From: JBLNDJ01 sp050261515
Lineage (GTDB): Bacteria; Acidobacteriota; Terriglobia; Bryobacterales; Bryobacteraceae
Assembly (NCBI GenBank): GCA_050261515.1
Contig: JBLNDJ010000051.1
Coordinates: forward strand, 1-64,000
Length of the DNA: 64,000 nt
Reading direction: 5' to 3'
The translations under genes were made by a program, and so were the position numbers. This document shows, one piece after another, positions 26,190-34,317 of this stretch. Below the pieces are notes generated by a model. That model saw only the letters and a program-made list of their open reading frames with translations, was not told the DNA's origin and did not search any database. How positions within the stretch are numbered: the stretch's first letter is position 1; every line of letters starts with the position of its first letter.

Positions 26190-26325
26190 CCAAAAGCCGC
26201 CGGGTACCGGCAAGGATTTGATCGCGGCGCTCACCCGGGCAGGGTTTGTCGTGGCCCGCATTAGGGGCAGCCACGGAAAAGAAAACGGGCACACCTTTCG
26301 GCATGCCCGCTCTCCAGCTAAGTAG
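26188..26325 (+). pseudogene. hicA: hicA toxin remnant, frameshifted at the start and truncated
   Basis: An ATG at 26186 overlaps the hicB TGA but reads into a stop after 11 codons. One frame over, the sequence reads as HicA (PPGTGKDLIAALTRAGFVVA, then RIRGSHG with the conserved GSH) and ends at TAG 26323-26325. The last ~12 codons coincide with the hydrogenase-operon terminator instead of the usual HicA C-terminus. A frameshift plus truncation makes a functional mRNA interferase unlikely. Confidence 0.65.
26276..26309 (-). terminator. Rho-independent terminator of the rex-hdr-flx-hox operon
   Basis: Read on the minus strand, CGGGCATGCC (26309-26300) pairs fully, with two G-U pairs, with GGTGTGCCCG (26295-26286) across a GAAA tetraloop. 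TTTTCTTTTCC follows. It lies 24 nt past the hoxH stop. Confidence 0.88.
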
Positions 26326-26332
26326 ATCTTGC

Positions 26333-27757
26333 CTATCCTCTTTGCAGCGTGTCCACTACCTTGCCGTCCGGATCCACCAGCTCGATCTTCAGCGCCATCT
26401 GGCCCGCCGCGTGAGTCGAGCAGCTCAAACACGGGTCGAACGCGCGGATCACCGCTTCCACCCGGTTCAGCATCCCCTCCTGAAGCTGCTTGCCGTCCAC
26501 GAAGTGCTTCGCCGCTTGCAGAATCCCGCGGTTCATCGCCAGGTTGTTGTGTCCCGTGGCAATCACCAGGTTCGCGTACGTGATCAGCCCTTCGTCGTCG
26601 ATCCGGTAGTGATGCAGCAGCGTGCCGCGAGGAGCCTCGGCCACGCCGATGCCCTCGTGGTTGTTCGGCCCGGCGAAAGCCCGCACATGCTTGTCCAGAA
26701 TGTCGGGCGACGTCAGCAGCCGCTCGATCCGCTCGATCGCATGCACGATCTCGATCAGCCGCGCGTAGTGATAGTGGAACGAGCTCAACACCGCGCCGCG
26801 CTCCAACTGCCGGAACTCCGCCCACTCCTGATCCGCCACCGGCGTACCACACCGGTCCGCGATGTTCAGCCGTGCCAGCGGCCCCACGCGGTAGATCCCG
26901 TCCGGGTATCCCGCCGGCTTGTAGTACGGCGACTTCAGATACGAGAACGGCTCCACCGCCTCGCCCATGAACTCCTGATACCGGTTCGGGTCGAGATGAT
27001 CGGCCACCACGCGCTTCGAAGCATCCACCAGCCGCAGCGTGCCGTCGTAATGCTCCAGGCCGCCGTTGGCATCCACCAGACCCATGAACAGCGACGGGAA
27101 ATTCGCGAACGTGCGGATCTCTTCCCGGAAGCTGTCCACGCGCGTCTTGAACCAGTCGAGCGTCCGCTGCGCGATCTTCATCGCCTCGGGAATCGTCGCG
27201 AGCACCTGGTCGCGCCGCTCCACCGTCAGCGGTTCGTTCACCCCGCCCGGCACGATCCAGGCCGGATGAATCCGCTTCCCTGCCAGCCACTCGATGATCT
27301 GCTGCCCGAACTTGCGCAGCATGATGCCGTCGCGCGCGAGCGTCGGATGCGCCGCTGCCAGACCGAATATGTTGCGCGTCGCCGGGTCGGCGTCCATCCC
27401 CAGCAGCAGATCGGGCGACGACAGGTGGAAGAAGCTCAACGCGTGCGACTGCACGATCTGCGCCAGATTCAGCACGCGCCGCAGGTTTGCCGCCGCCGGC
27501 GGAATGCGCGTCGCCAGAATCCCGTCGCACGCTTTCGCCGACGCGACCAGGTGGCTCACCGGGCAGATGCCGCAGATGCGCGCCATCAGCGACGGCATCT
27601 CCGTAAACGGCCGCCCTTCGCACAGCTTCTCGAAGCCGCGGAACTGCGTCACCTGGAACTGCGCGTCCTCCACGCGGCCGTTCTCGCCGAGGTGCAGCCT
27701 GATTCTGCCGTGGCCTTCGATACGGGTTACGTCCAGCTTGATGATCTCTTTCGCCAT
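26333..27757 (-). CDS. hoxH: [NiFe] hydrogenase large subunit, HoxH type (group 3d)
   Basis: This 474-residue catalytic subunit carries the [NiFe] active site. L1 is RICGICPVSH at about 60-69 and L2 is DPCLSCSTHA at about 440-449, so all four Cys ligands are present. The sequence after the L2 His (~25 residues, ending TLQRG) would be the peptide removed by a HoxW-type protease. The N-terminus (KLDVTRIEGHGRIRLHLGEN) is typical of cytoplasmic group 3 enzymes. It heterolytically splits or forms H2 and works with HoxY, passing electrons to HoxEFU and NAD+. It is the last gene of the operon, 3 nt after hoxY. No hyp genes are in the window. Confidence 0.95.
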   Translation of the reverse strand: MAKEIIKLDVTRIEGHGRIRLHLGENGRVEDAQFQVTQFRGFEKLCEGRPFTEMPSLMARICGICPVSHLVASAKACDGILATRIPPAAANLRRVLNLAQIVQSHALSFFHLSSPDLLLGMDADPATRNIFGLAAAHPTLARDGIMLRKFGQQIIEWLAGKRIHPAWIVPGGVNEPLTVERRDQVLATIPEAMKIAQRTLDWFKTRVDSFREEIRTFANFPSLFMGLVDANGGLEHYDGTLRLVDASKRVVADHLDPNRYQEFMGEAVEPFSYLKSPYYKPAGYPDGIYRVGPLARLNIADRCGTPVADQEWAEFRQLERGAVLSSFHYHYARLIEIVHAIERIERLLTSPDILDKHVRAFAGPNNHEGIGVAEAPRGTLLHHYRIDDEGLITYANLVIATGHNNLAMNRGILQAAKHFVDGKQLQEGMLNRVEAVIRAFDPCLSCSTHAAGQMALKIELVDPDGKVVDTLQRG

Positions 27758-27760
27758 GGC

Positions 27761-28294
27761 TTACGCTCCAAACCTCGAAACCTGGCTCAGGTCAGGCTTG
27801 CGCCCGGCCAGCAGCTCGGTCAGTACAAAGAAAATCGCATCGGCCGAAGGCGGGCAGCCGGGGACGAAAACGTCCACATCCACCACCTCGTGCACCGGGC
27901 TCACGCGGTTGAGCAGCTTCGGCACGGCCACGCTCGGGATCTGCTGGTTCAGCGAAGCGTTCTCCCGGTACGCCCGGTCGAACACCGCGTCGAGCTTGAA
28001 CGAATTCCGCATCGACGGCACGTTCGCCGTCACCGCGCAATCGCCCAGCGAAACCAGCGTCTTCGTGTGCGCGCGGATTTTCCGGATCTTCTCCCGGTCC
28101 TCATCGCTCGCCACGGCGCCCTCGACCAGCGTCACATCCACCTCGTCCGGGAACGACTTCGCGTCCACCAGCGGGCTGAAAACGAGCTCCACCTTCTCGG
28201 CCAGCTCGAGGATCCGCTCGTCGATATCGAGAAACGACATATGACAGCCCGAGCAGCCGTCGAGCCACACGGTCGCAAGCTTGATCTTGCTCAT
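27761..28294 (-). CDS. hoxY: [NiFe] hydrogenase small subunit HoxY
   Basis: This 177-residue subunit is of the short, single-cluster HoxY type. The ligands of the proximal [4Fe-4S] cluster are visible as CSGCH (LDGCSGCHMSFLDIDERI), SLGDCAVT and FVPGCPPSAD. It passes electrons between the [NiFe] site of HoxH and the diaphorase part. Its size and CSGCHMSFLD string fit group 3d (NAD-linked) hydrogenases. Its ATG overlaps the hoxU stop (ATGA). Confidence 0.95.
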   Translation of the reverse strand: MSKIKLATVWLDGCSGCHMSFLDIDERILELAEKVELVFSPLVDAKSFPDEVDVTLVEGAVASDEDREKIRKIRAHTKTLVSLGDCAVTANVPSMRNSFKLDAVFDRAYRENASLNQQIPSVAVPKLLNRVSPVHEVVDVDVFVPGCPPSADAIFFVLTELLAGRKPDLSQVSRFGA

Positions 28295-29004
28295 TTCGCA
28301 CGCTCCCGCATCATGGTCAGGTACGGCAGAAACTGCCGCCGCTTCGACATTTCAGCCACAGACTTCCCTTTCTCGGACAGTGCCCCGGTCGGGCACACGT
28401 GCACGCACTTGCCGCACGCCGTGCAGGATTCCGAAGAGCCCCAGGGCTGGCTCAGGTCCGTGATGACGCGGCAATCGATCCCGCGCCCCGTCATATCCCA
28501 GGTATGCGCGCCCTCGATCTCGTCGCACACGCGCACGCACCGCCCGCACAGGATGCAGCGGTTGTGGTCGATCACGTACCGCTCGTGCGACGCGTCCACC
28601 TTCAGCTTCGGATACAGATACGGGAACCGCACGTGCGTCATGTTCAGCTTCTGCGACATCGATTGCAGCTCGCAGTTGCCGTTGACCACGCACACCGAGC
28701 AGGTGTGGTTCCGCTCGGAGAACATCAGCTCGAGCACCGTGCGGCGGTAGTTCTGAAGGCGATCGGAGTTCGTCGTCACCTCCATGCCCTCATCCACCAT
28801 CGTCGTGCAAGACGGAATCAGCTTCTTCGAGTTCTTCACCTCGACGACGCACAGACGGCACGCGCCCACCGGGTGCAGTCCCTGGACGTGGCACAGCGCG
28901 GGAATGAACACGCCGTGCTCGCGCGCGACTTCGAGAATCGTCTGGTCCGCCCGCGCGCTGACATCCTTGCCGTCGATGACCAGCGTTTTGATCGGCGTGC
29001 TCAT
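28291..29004 (-). CDS. hoxU: Hydrogenase diaphorase subunit HoxU
   Basis: This 237-residue iron-sulfur protein is homologous to the N-terminal part of NuoG. It has a ferredoxin-like [2Fe-2S] domain (CHVQGLHPVGACRLC), a His-Cys3 cluster region (HTCSVCVVNGNC) and two [4Fe-4S] motifs (CILCGRCVRVC and CTACGKCVHVCP). It wires HoxF to HoxY. The start at 29004 (MSTPIKTLVIDGKDVSARAD) overlaps the hoxF stop by 4 nt. Confidence 0.95.
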   Translation of the reverse strand: MSTPIKTLVIDGKDVSARADQTILEVAREHGVFIPALCHVQGLHPVGACRLCVVEVKNSKKLIPSCTTMVDEGMEVTTNSDRLQNYRRTVLELMFSERNHTCSVCVVNGNCELQSMSQKLNMTHVRFPYLYPKLKVDASHERYVIDHNRCILCGRCVRVCDEIEGAHTWDMTGRGIDCRVITDLSQPWGSSESCTACGKCVHVCPTGALSEKGKSVAEMSKRRQFLPYLTMMRERAK

Positions 29005-30650
29005 GCTTTTACCTCCTCGGCCGCCCCGATTGTGCAGACGCCTGCGGGGCACCGCTTCTCCACCACGTGCGCCATGTACTCGTGGCGGAAATAATTCAAC
29101 GTGCTCAGAATCGGATTCGGAGCCGACTGCCCCAGGCCGCACAGGCTCGTGTTCCGCACCACGTCGCACAACTCCGCAAGCGTCTCCAGGTCGCGCTCGG
29201 TCGCTTCGCCCGCCGTGATGCGCTCGAGCAGATGATGCAGGTGCGTCGTGCCCACGCGGCACGGTACGCACTTGCCGCACGATTCCGACATGCAGAACTC
29301 GATGAAGTACTTCGCCACGTCCACCATGCAGGAGGAATCGTCCGTGACGATCATGCCGCCCGAGCCCATGATCGAGCCGACTTTCGCCAGCGACTCGTAA
29401 TCCACCGGCAGATCCAGGTGCTCGTCCGGAATGCAGCCGCCCGAAGGCCCGCCCGTCTGGACTGCCTTGAACTTCCGCCCGTCCGGAATCCCGCCGCCGA
29501 TCTCGAAGATGATGTCGCGCAGCGGAATGCCCATCGGCACTTCGATCAGGCCCGTGTTGTTCACGCGGCCCGCGATCGCGAACACCTTCGTGCCCTTGCT
29601 TTTCGCCGTACCGATCTGCGAGAACCAGTCGCCGCCCTTGCGGATGATGGCCGGAATATTCGCGAGCGTCTCGACGTTGTTGATCAGCGTCGGCCGCCCC
29701 CACAAGCCTTCCATCGCCGGATACGGCGGCCTCGGCCGCGGCGTGCCGCGCTTGCCTTCGACCGATGCGATCAGCGCCGTTTCCTCGCCGCACACGAACG
29801 CGCCCGCTCCCAGCCTCACTTCCACTTTCAGGCTGAACCGCGTGCCCGCGATGTCGTTGCCCAGCAGTTCCAACTTCTCCGCCTGGCGGATGGCCGTCTT
29901 GAGGTTCTTCACCGCCAGCGGATACTCGGCGCGAACATATATGTACCCGCGGCTCGCGCCCACCGCATACGCCGCGATTGCCATGCCTTCGAGCACGCGA
30001 TGCGGATCGCTCTCGAGCACCGCGCGGTCCATGAACGCGCCGGGGTCGCCCTCGTCCCCGTTGCAGATGACGTATTTCTGCGGGCCGCCGTTGGCCTTGG
30101 CGACCGTGCTCCACTTCAGGCCGGTCGGGTAACCCGCGCCGCCGCGGCCGCGCAGGCCGCTCTTGAGCACCTGGTCGATGACTTCGTTCGGCCGCATCTC
30201 GGTGATGGCCTTGAGCAGCCCGGAGTAGCCCCCCTCGGCGATGTAATCCTCGATGCGCTCGGGGTCGATCACACCCGAGTTCTCGAGCACGACCTTCGTC
30301 TGCCGGGTGAAGAACGGCGCCTTGGTGTCGCACTCGAGCCGTTTCACCGGCTTGCCGTCTTCAAGCGAGCGGACGATGTCGGTCGCGTCGTCGGGAGCCA
30401 CGTTGCGGTACATCCGGTCGTCCACCGTGACCAGAGGCCCCGCCGAGCACAGGCCCATGCAGCCCACGCCCTTCACGTGGCACTCCTGCTTCATCCCCGA
30501 CTCGATCACTTCCTTCTCGAGCGCCTTCTTAACCTCGCCGCTTCCGGCCGAGAGGCACCCCGCGGCCGTACACACGCAGATATGGTGTGGGTGGCGCGCC
30601 TGCGCTTGCTTCTCTTTTTGTGCGATTTCCTGGAGTTCTTCAGGCGTCAT
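29001..30650 (-). CDS. hoxF: Hydrogenase diaphorase subunit HoxF (NAD+/FMN)
   Basis: This 549-residue NuoF-type subunit has an N-terminal thioredoxin-like [2Fe-2S] domain (CVCTAAGCLSAGSG and CMGLCSAGP). The FMN/NADH domain carries the Gly-rich GLRGRGGAGYPTGLKW near 161 and ICNGDEGDPGAFMDR. A C-terminal [4Fe-4S] motif lies near 455 (SCGKCVPCRVGTTH). It reduces NAD+ or oxidises NADH in the HoxEFUYH complex. Starts and stops overlap hoxE and hoxU by 4 nt each. Confidence 0.95.
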   Translation of the reverse strand: MTPEELQEIAQKEKQAQARHPHHICVCTAAGCLSAGSGEVKKALEKEVIESGMKQECHVKGVGCMGLCSAGPLVTVDDRMYRNVAPDDATDIVRSLEDGKPVKRLECDTKAPFFTRQTKVVLENSGVIDPERIEDYIAEGGYSGLLKAITEMRPNEVIDQVLKSGLRGRGGAGYPTGLKWSTVAKANGGPQKYVICNGDEGDPGAFMDRAVLESDPHRVLEGMAIAAYAVGASRGYIYVRAEYPLAVKNLKTAIRQAEKLELLGNDIAGTRFSLKVEVRLGAGAFVCGEETALIASVEGKRGTPRPRPPYPAMEGLWGRPTLINNVETLANIPAIIRKGGDWFSQIGTAKSKGTKVFAIAGRVNNTGLIEVPMGIPLRDIIFEIGGGIPDGRKFKAVQTGGPSGGCIPDEHLDLPVDYESLAKVGSIMGSGGMIVTDDSSCMVDVAKYFIEFCMSESCGKCVPCRVGTTHLHHLLERITAGEATERDLETLAELCDVVRNTSLCGLGQSAPNPILSTLNYFRHEYMAHVVEKRCPAGVCTIGAAEEVKA

Positions 30651-31141
30651 TGCCCAATGGCCTTTCCGGCTCTCGCAACCATCTCGGCTGGTCCGAGCTT
30701 GCCGACCACGTCTTTATCGAAAACCGCCACGGGCGCGATGCTGCACGAACCCACGCAGCGCGCCGTCAGCAGCGAGAGTTCGCCGTCCGGCGTCGTCTCG
30801 CCCGGCTTGATGCCGTACTTCTCTTCCATTGCCGCCAGCAGCGCGGGCGCGCCGTTGATGTAGCACGCCGTGCCCGTGCACACGACGCACGCATGCCGCC
30901 CCGGCGGTTTCATGGTGAAGAAGTGATAGAACGTCGCCGCCCCGTACACCTGGCTGAGCGGCACCTTCAGCGACTGTGCGACGAACCGAAGCCCTTCGGG
31001 CTCCAGATAGCCGAACGCTTCCTGCATGCTGTGCAGCACTTCGATCAGGGCGTGGCCCTGGTACCCGTTGCGCCGCATCGTCGCCTCGACAATCTTCCAG
31101 CGTTTGTCGCCGGACGGAGGCTTAGGACTAGTAGTAAACAT
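30647..31141 (-). CDS. hoxE: Hydrogenase diaphorase subunit HoxE ([2Fe-2S], NuoE-like)
   Basis: This 164-residue NuoE-type subunit has a helical N-terminus (IEVLHSMQEAFGYLEPEGLR) and a thioredoxin-like [2Fe-2S] domain whose four Cys are in CTGTACYING and CVGSCSIAP. HoxE completes the diaphorase with HoxF and HoxU. It is the first gene after the 117-nt gap that carries the inverted repeat, so the hox half could be partly independently expressed, although no promoter is evident. Confidence 0.94.
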   Translation of the reverse strand: MFTTSPKPPSGDKRWKIVEATMRRNGYQGHALIEVLHSMQEAFGYLEPEGLRFVAQSLKVPLSQVYGAATFYHFFTMKPPGRHACVVCTGTACYINGAPALLAAMEEKYGIKPGETTPDGELSLLTARCVGSCSIAPVAVFDKDVVGKLGPAEMVARAGKAIGQ

Positions 31142-31155
31142 AAAAGAACAAATCC

Positions 31156-31240
31156 CACCGCACGGACGCAGAGTACGCAGAGAAAATCAAATTCAAAAAA
31201 TTCTTAAGTTGTTCTCTGCGTCCTCTGCGTCTCTGCGGTG
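31156..31240. repeat. 29-bp imperfect inverted repeat between flxA and hoxE
   Basis: The arms 31156-31184 and 31212-31240 are complementary with about 4 mismatches over 29 bp, separated by 27 AT-rich nt. The right arm contains CTGCGTCCTCTGCGTCTCTG-type units, a pattern known (from memory) as a dispersed intergenic repeat in many bacteria. Its RNA would fold into a stable hairpin in the operon's only sizeable internal gap. Confidence 0.75.
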
Positions 31241-31258
31241 AAATAAGACCTCCCTTTC

Positions 31259-32095
31259 CTAGAACTCTTGCGGGATAGCCCGCAACTGCCGCATCGTGAA
31301 TACCGGCCCTTCCTTGCACACGTACACCGGACCCGCATTGCAGCGGCCGCACTTGCCCACCCCGCACTTCATCCGGTTCTCCATGCTTGTGTAGATGTCT
31401 TCCTCGCGCAGCCCCATCCGGTCGAGCACCGGCAGCGTGAACTTGATCATCACCGGCGGCCCGATCACGAGCGCCACCGAGTTCGCCGCCGCCACCTGCG
31501 CGCGCTCGAGCACCGCTGGAATCAGCCCGACTTCGCCCCTCCACTCCGGCGTCTGCCCGCCCGGATCCACGCACCGGATCACGCGCACGCCCTCGTGCCG
31601 CTCCCATTCGTCGAGCTCGGCCACGAACGTCAAATCCCGCACCGTGCGCGCGCCGTAAACTACAGTGATATTCCCATACTTCTGCCGGTTCTCGAGCGCG
31701 TACCACACGGCGCACCGGATCGGCGGCATCGCAATGCCCCCGCCGACGAAGATGAGGTTCTTGCCCTCCCACTTCTCCATCGGATAGCCGTTGCCGTACG
31801 GCCCGCGGAACCCGATCGTGTCGCCGCGCTCGACCCGCCACAGCGCATCCGTAACCTTGCCCGTCCGGCGGAAGCAGAACTCGATGTAGTCTTTCCAGTT
31901 GGAACTGGAGCAGATGTTGAACGTCGCTTCCCCGCTCCCGAATGCGGAAAAAAGCCCGAACTGGCCGACCCGGAACGAGAAATCGCGCGCGCGCGCCGCG
32001 TCGCGGAAGCTTATGCGCACCGATTTCACGTCCGGCGTCTGCCGTTCCACCTGAAGGACCTCCATCAGGTCAGGCCTGTACACGTTCTGTTGCAT
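31259..32095 (-). CDS. flxA: FAD/NAD(H)-binding [2Fe-2S] oxidoreductase (FlxA-like, AsrB/HydG type)
   Basis: This 278-residue protein is of the ferredoxin-NADP reductase fold. An N-terminal FAD domain (VRISFRDAARARDFSFRVGQ, RGDTIGFRGPYGNGYP) and an NAD domain (NLIFVGGGIAMPPIRCAV) precede a C-terminal [2Fe-2S] motif near 240-255 (MKCGVGKCGRCNAGPVYVC). It resembles the gamma subunit of sulfhydrogenases and FlxA of Flx-Hdr complexes, the entry point for NADH electrons. The ATG at 32095, preceded by GAGGAA, overlaps the flxB end by 26 nt; a TTG at 32098 is a less likely start. Confidence 0.85.
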   Translation of the reverse strand: MQQNVYRPDLMEVLQVERQTPDVKSVRISFRDAARARDFSFRVGQFGLFSAFGSGEATFNICSSSNWKDYIEFCFRRTGKVTDALWRVERGDTIGFRGPYGNGYPMEKWEGKNLIFVGGGIAMPPIRCAVWYALENRQKYGNITVVYGARTVRDLTFVAELDEWERHEGVRVIRCVDPGGQTPEWRGEVGLIPAVLERAQVAAANSVALVIGPPVMIKFTLPVLDRMGLREEDIYTSMENRMKCGVGKCGRCNAGPVYVCKEGPVFTMRQLRAIPQEF

Positions 32096-33077
32096 CAATT
32101 TCCTCGAGCACTCCCAAAACGCCGAGCCCTACCGGGCAGTTGCGCGCGCAGTTGCCGCAGCCCGTGCAGAGCGTGGTTCCGAACTTGTCCGGATAGATCG
32201 CGAACTTGTGGTTCATGCGCTGGCGCTGCCGCTGCGGCTGCGTCGCCCGCGGGTTGTGCCCGGAGGCGTGCATCGTGAACATCGGGAACTGGCACGAATC
32301 CCAATTCCGCACGCGCTCGCCCGCCGCCGCGTTGCCCTCATCCACGATGTCGAAGCAGTGGCAGGTCGGGCAGGTGTACGCGCACACGCCGCAGCCGAGG
32401 CACTCGAGCGTCGTCTCGTTCCACAGCGGGCTGTCGAAGTTGTTTTCGAGAAATGCCCGCACTCGCGCAAGATCGAACTTCTTGGCGGGAACGTCCGTCA
32501 CGCGCACGGCCTGTTCGGACGTCTGCATGTTGCCGGCGAACAGCGCGCGTCCCTTGTCGGTCAGAATCTTCACCTGGAACGTGTCGTCGCCCAGGTCGAA
32601 CAGGATCGCGTCCGAGCCCGTCTCGTCCGCCGGACCCGAGCCGACCGACGTGCAGAAGCACGCTTCGTCGTGGCCCGTGCACGCCAGAGCGACGATTGTC
32701 GTCCGTTCCCGCCCGCGCTCGTAGGGTTCGTCCTTGTAGTCCCACCGGAACACGTGATCGAGAATCGTGAGCGACCGCGCGTCGCACGGCCGCGCGCCGA
32801 AAATGATCTGCTCGCGGTCTTCGGCGGGCGCGTCCTGAAGCTCGACGTTGCGCCCCTCGATGCGGTAGCCGAACAGCCGCTCGTGGCGCGGAAAAATGAA
32901 GTCCTTGATTGAATTTGCGGGCCGGGCCGTCGCATCGAAGACGGCCTGCTCGGCCGAGGCCAGCCGGTGGTACAGCAGCCGGTCGCCGATCGCGACCGGA
33001 GCTGCCACCTGCTTGCCGGATTTGAGCCAGCCTCCGATCAGCTTGCGCAGCGCGGAGGTGTAAATGATAGCGCTCAC
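32070..33077 (-). CDS. flxB: 4Fe-4S dicluster electron-transfer protein (FlxB-like, AsrA type)
   Basis: This 335-residue protein starts at a GTG overlapping the flxC stop (GTGA), with GGAGGA 9 nt before it. The N-terminal ~200 residues match the sulfhydrogenase beta/AsrA pattern (QIIFGARPCDARSLTILDHV, CTGHDEACFCTSVGSG). Two C-terminal ferredoxin motifs follow near 225 (CLGCGVCAYTCPTCHC) and 300 (CTGCGNCARNCPVG). It would relay electrons between FlxA and the FlxC/MvhD/HdrA part. The gene name is by homology to Flx systems. Confidence 0.82.
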   Translation of the reverse strand: MSAIIYTSALRKLIGGWLKSGKQVAAPVAIGDRLLYHRLASAEQAVFDATARPANSIKDFIFPRHERLFGYRIEGRNVELQDAPAEDREQIIFGARPCDARSLTILDHVFRWDYKDEPYERGRERTTIVALACTGHDEACFCTSVGSGPADETGSDAILFDLGDDTFQVKILTDKGRALFAGNMQTSEQAVRVTDVPAKKFDLARVRAFLENNFDSPLWNETTLECLGCGVCAYTCPTCHCFDIVDEGNAAAGERVRNWDSCQFPMFTMHASGHNPRATQPQRQRQRMNHKFAIYPDKFGTTLCTGCGNCARNCPVGLGVLGVLEEIDATERVQA

Positions 33078-33883
33078 TTGATGAAGTCCTCCTGATCCGC
33101 CGGCGACCAGGCCCCGAACACAGGCTCGGCGGCCGGATCCATGCCGGGCTGATACCCGAACTCCCCGGCCGTGACTTCCGCCAGCGACCGGTTCAACAAC
33201 CCGAGCGGAATTCCCGCCGGGCATGCCCGCGTGCACTCGCCGCAACCGACGCAGCGCGCCGCGAGGTGAAACGCGCGCGTGATGTGCCACGCGAAGTTGC
33301 CCCTCAACGAGGCCGAAGTCTCAATCGTCGTCGGCCGGTTCTTGTCCGCGATGCATCGTTCGCAATAGCAAAGCGGGCAAACCTGCCGGCACGCATAGCA
33401 CTTCACGCACCGCGAAAACTCGTTTTTCCAGAACTCCCACGTGTGGGGCGGAACCCCTGGTCCGCGGCCGGCGCCCTGGCGGGTCTCCTTCGCCTCCCCA
33501 ATCACCTCATCCGCAAACCGGGGCACATGCGTAGTGCACGTCTCGCATTTGGGAGCCCCCACACCGACGCAAGCCATCCCAATCACATAAAGCGCCCCGC
33601 GCTCGATCTGAGCTTCCTTCTCGAGCACGACGAGCGCCCGCTCATCGCACCCCTTGACCACAATCGCGGCATTTCCCAGTGCCCGAATTTCCTTCCGCTT
33701 CAAATACACCGTGAGATTCGACAAGCACCGGTCGCTCCAGGTAAGCCGCTCCACATCCTCCGGGCGCCTCACCAGCGCCGGCTGGGCCGGTCCGCCCGGC
33801 CTGCCCTCGCGGTACCCGATCACCACCTGCACCGACCCGTCCTCGAGCAGCCGCCGGGCCGACTCGCGCAGCCGCGTGATCAT
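33074..33883 (-). CDS. flxC: FrhB-like / 4Fe-4S dicluster protein (FlxC position)
   Basis: This 269-residue protein has an N-terminal domain like the F420-hydrogenase beta family (AAIVVKGCDERALVVLEKEA, LYVIGMACVGVGAPKCETC). Two ferredoxin motifs follow, near 159 (CVKCYACRQVCPLCYC) and 212 (CVGCGECTRACPAG). It is cytoplasmic and presumably passes electrons between FlxB and MvhD. The position in the operon fits FlxC of Flx-Hdr complexes, but identity with that family was not tested. The ATG at 33883 overlaps the mvhD stop by 4 nt. Confidence 0.72.
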   Translation of the reverse strand: MITRLRESARRLLEDGSVQVVIGYREGRPGGPAQPALVRRPEDVERLTWSDRCLSNLTVYLKRKEIRALGNAAIVVKGCDERALVVLEKEAQIERGALYVIGMACVGVGAPKCETCTTHVPRFADEVIGEAKETRQGAGRGPGVPPHTWEFWKNEFSRCVKCYACRQVCPLCYCERCIADKNRPTTIETSASLRGNFAWHITRAFHLAARCVGCGECTRACPAGIPLGLLNRSLAEVTAGEFGYQPGMDPAAEPVFGAWSPADQEDFIK

Positions 33884-34317
33884 CCCTCGACCCCGCTCAG
33901 TTCCCGGTAGGCCGTGTACGGCCCCAGCTCCCGCGTTTTCTCCGTGATCTCCGTGATCACCTGCTGCCATTTCTTCCCTTCAGCCGCCGAAATCCACGTA
34001 AAGTGGATCCGGTCCAATTCAAACCCCAGCGTCTCGAGCAGCCGCCGGAACACGATCCACCGCCGCCGCGCATGGTAGTTCCCGGCCGTGTAGTGGCAAT
34101 CCGCCGGATGGCACCCCGACACCAGCACCGCATCGGCGCCCATCTCGAACGCCTTCACGATCAGGTTGAAATCGATGCGCCCCGTGCACGGCAGCCGGAG
34201 CACCCGTACGTTCGGCGGATACTCCAGCCGGTTCGTCCCCGCCAGGTCCGCGCCTAAGTACGTGCACCAGTTGCACACGAAAGCGACAATCTTCGGCTCG
34301 AACGCCGCGGCGCTCAT
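33880..34317 (-). CDS. mvhD: MvhD/FlxD-type iron-sulfur adaptor of HdrA
   Basis: This 145-residue protein has all the MvhD/FlpD Cys positions: VCNWCTYLGADLAG near the N-terminus, LPCTGRIDF, and VSGCHPADCHYTAGNYHA. In methanogens this small [2Fe-2S] protein docks a hydrogenase or dehydrogenase onto HdrA; in Flx-Hdr systems the equivalent is FlxD. The ATG at 34317 overlaps the hdrA stop by 4 nt, supporting stoichiometric co-production with HdrA. Confidence 0.93.
   Translation of the reverse strand: MSAAAFEPKIVAFVCNWCTYLGADLAGTNRLEYPPNVRVLRLPCTGRIDFNLIVKAFEMGADAVLVSGCHPADCHYTAGNYHARRRWIVFRRLLETLGFELDRIHFTWISAAEGKKWQQVITEITEKTRELGPYTAYRELSGVEG

Noticed and set aside
26333..33077. Reading the hydrogenase as a group 3b sulfhydrogenase with the AsrA/AsrB-like proteins as its beta and gamma subunits
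   Set aside because: A full HoxEFU set directly precedes hoxY-hoxH, and the short HoxY (177 residues, single cluster) fits group 3d better. The AsrA/B-like genes are contiguous with mvhD-hdrA, as in Flx-Hdr. It remains a minor alternative.
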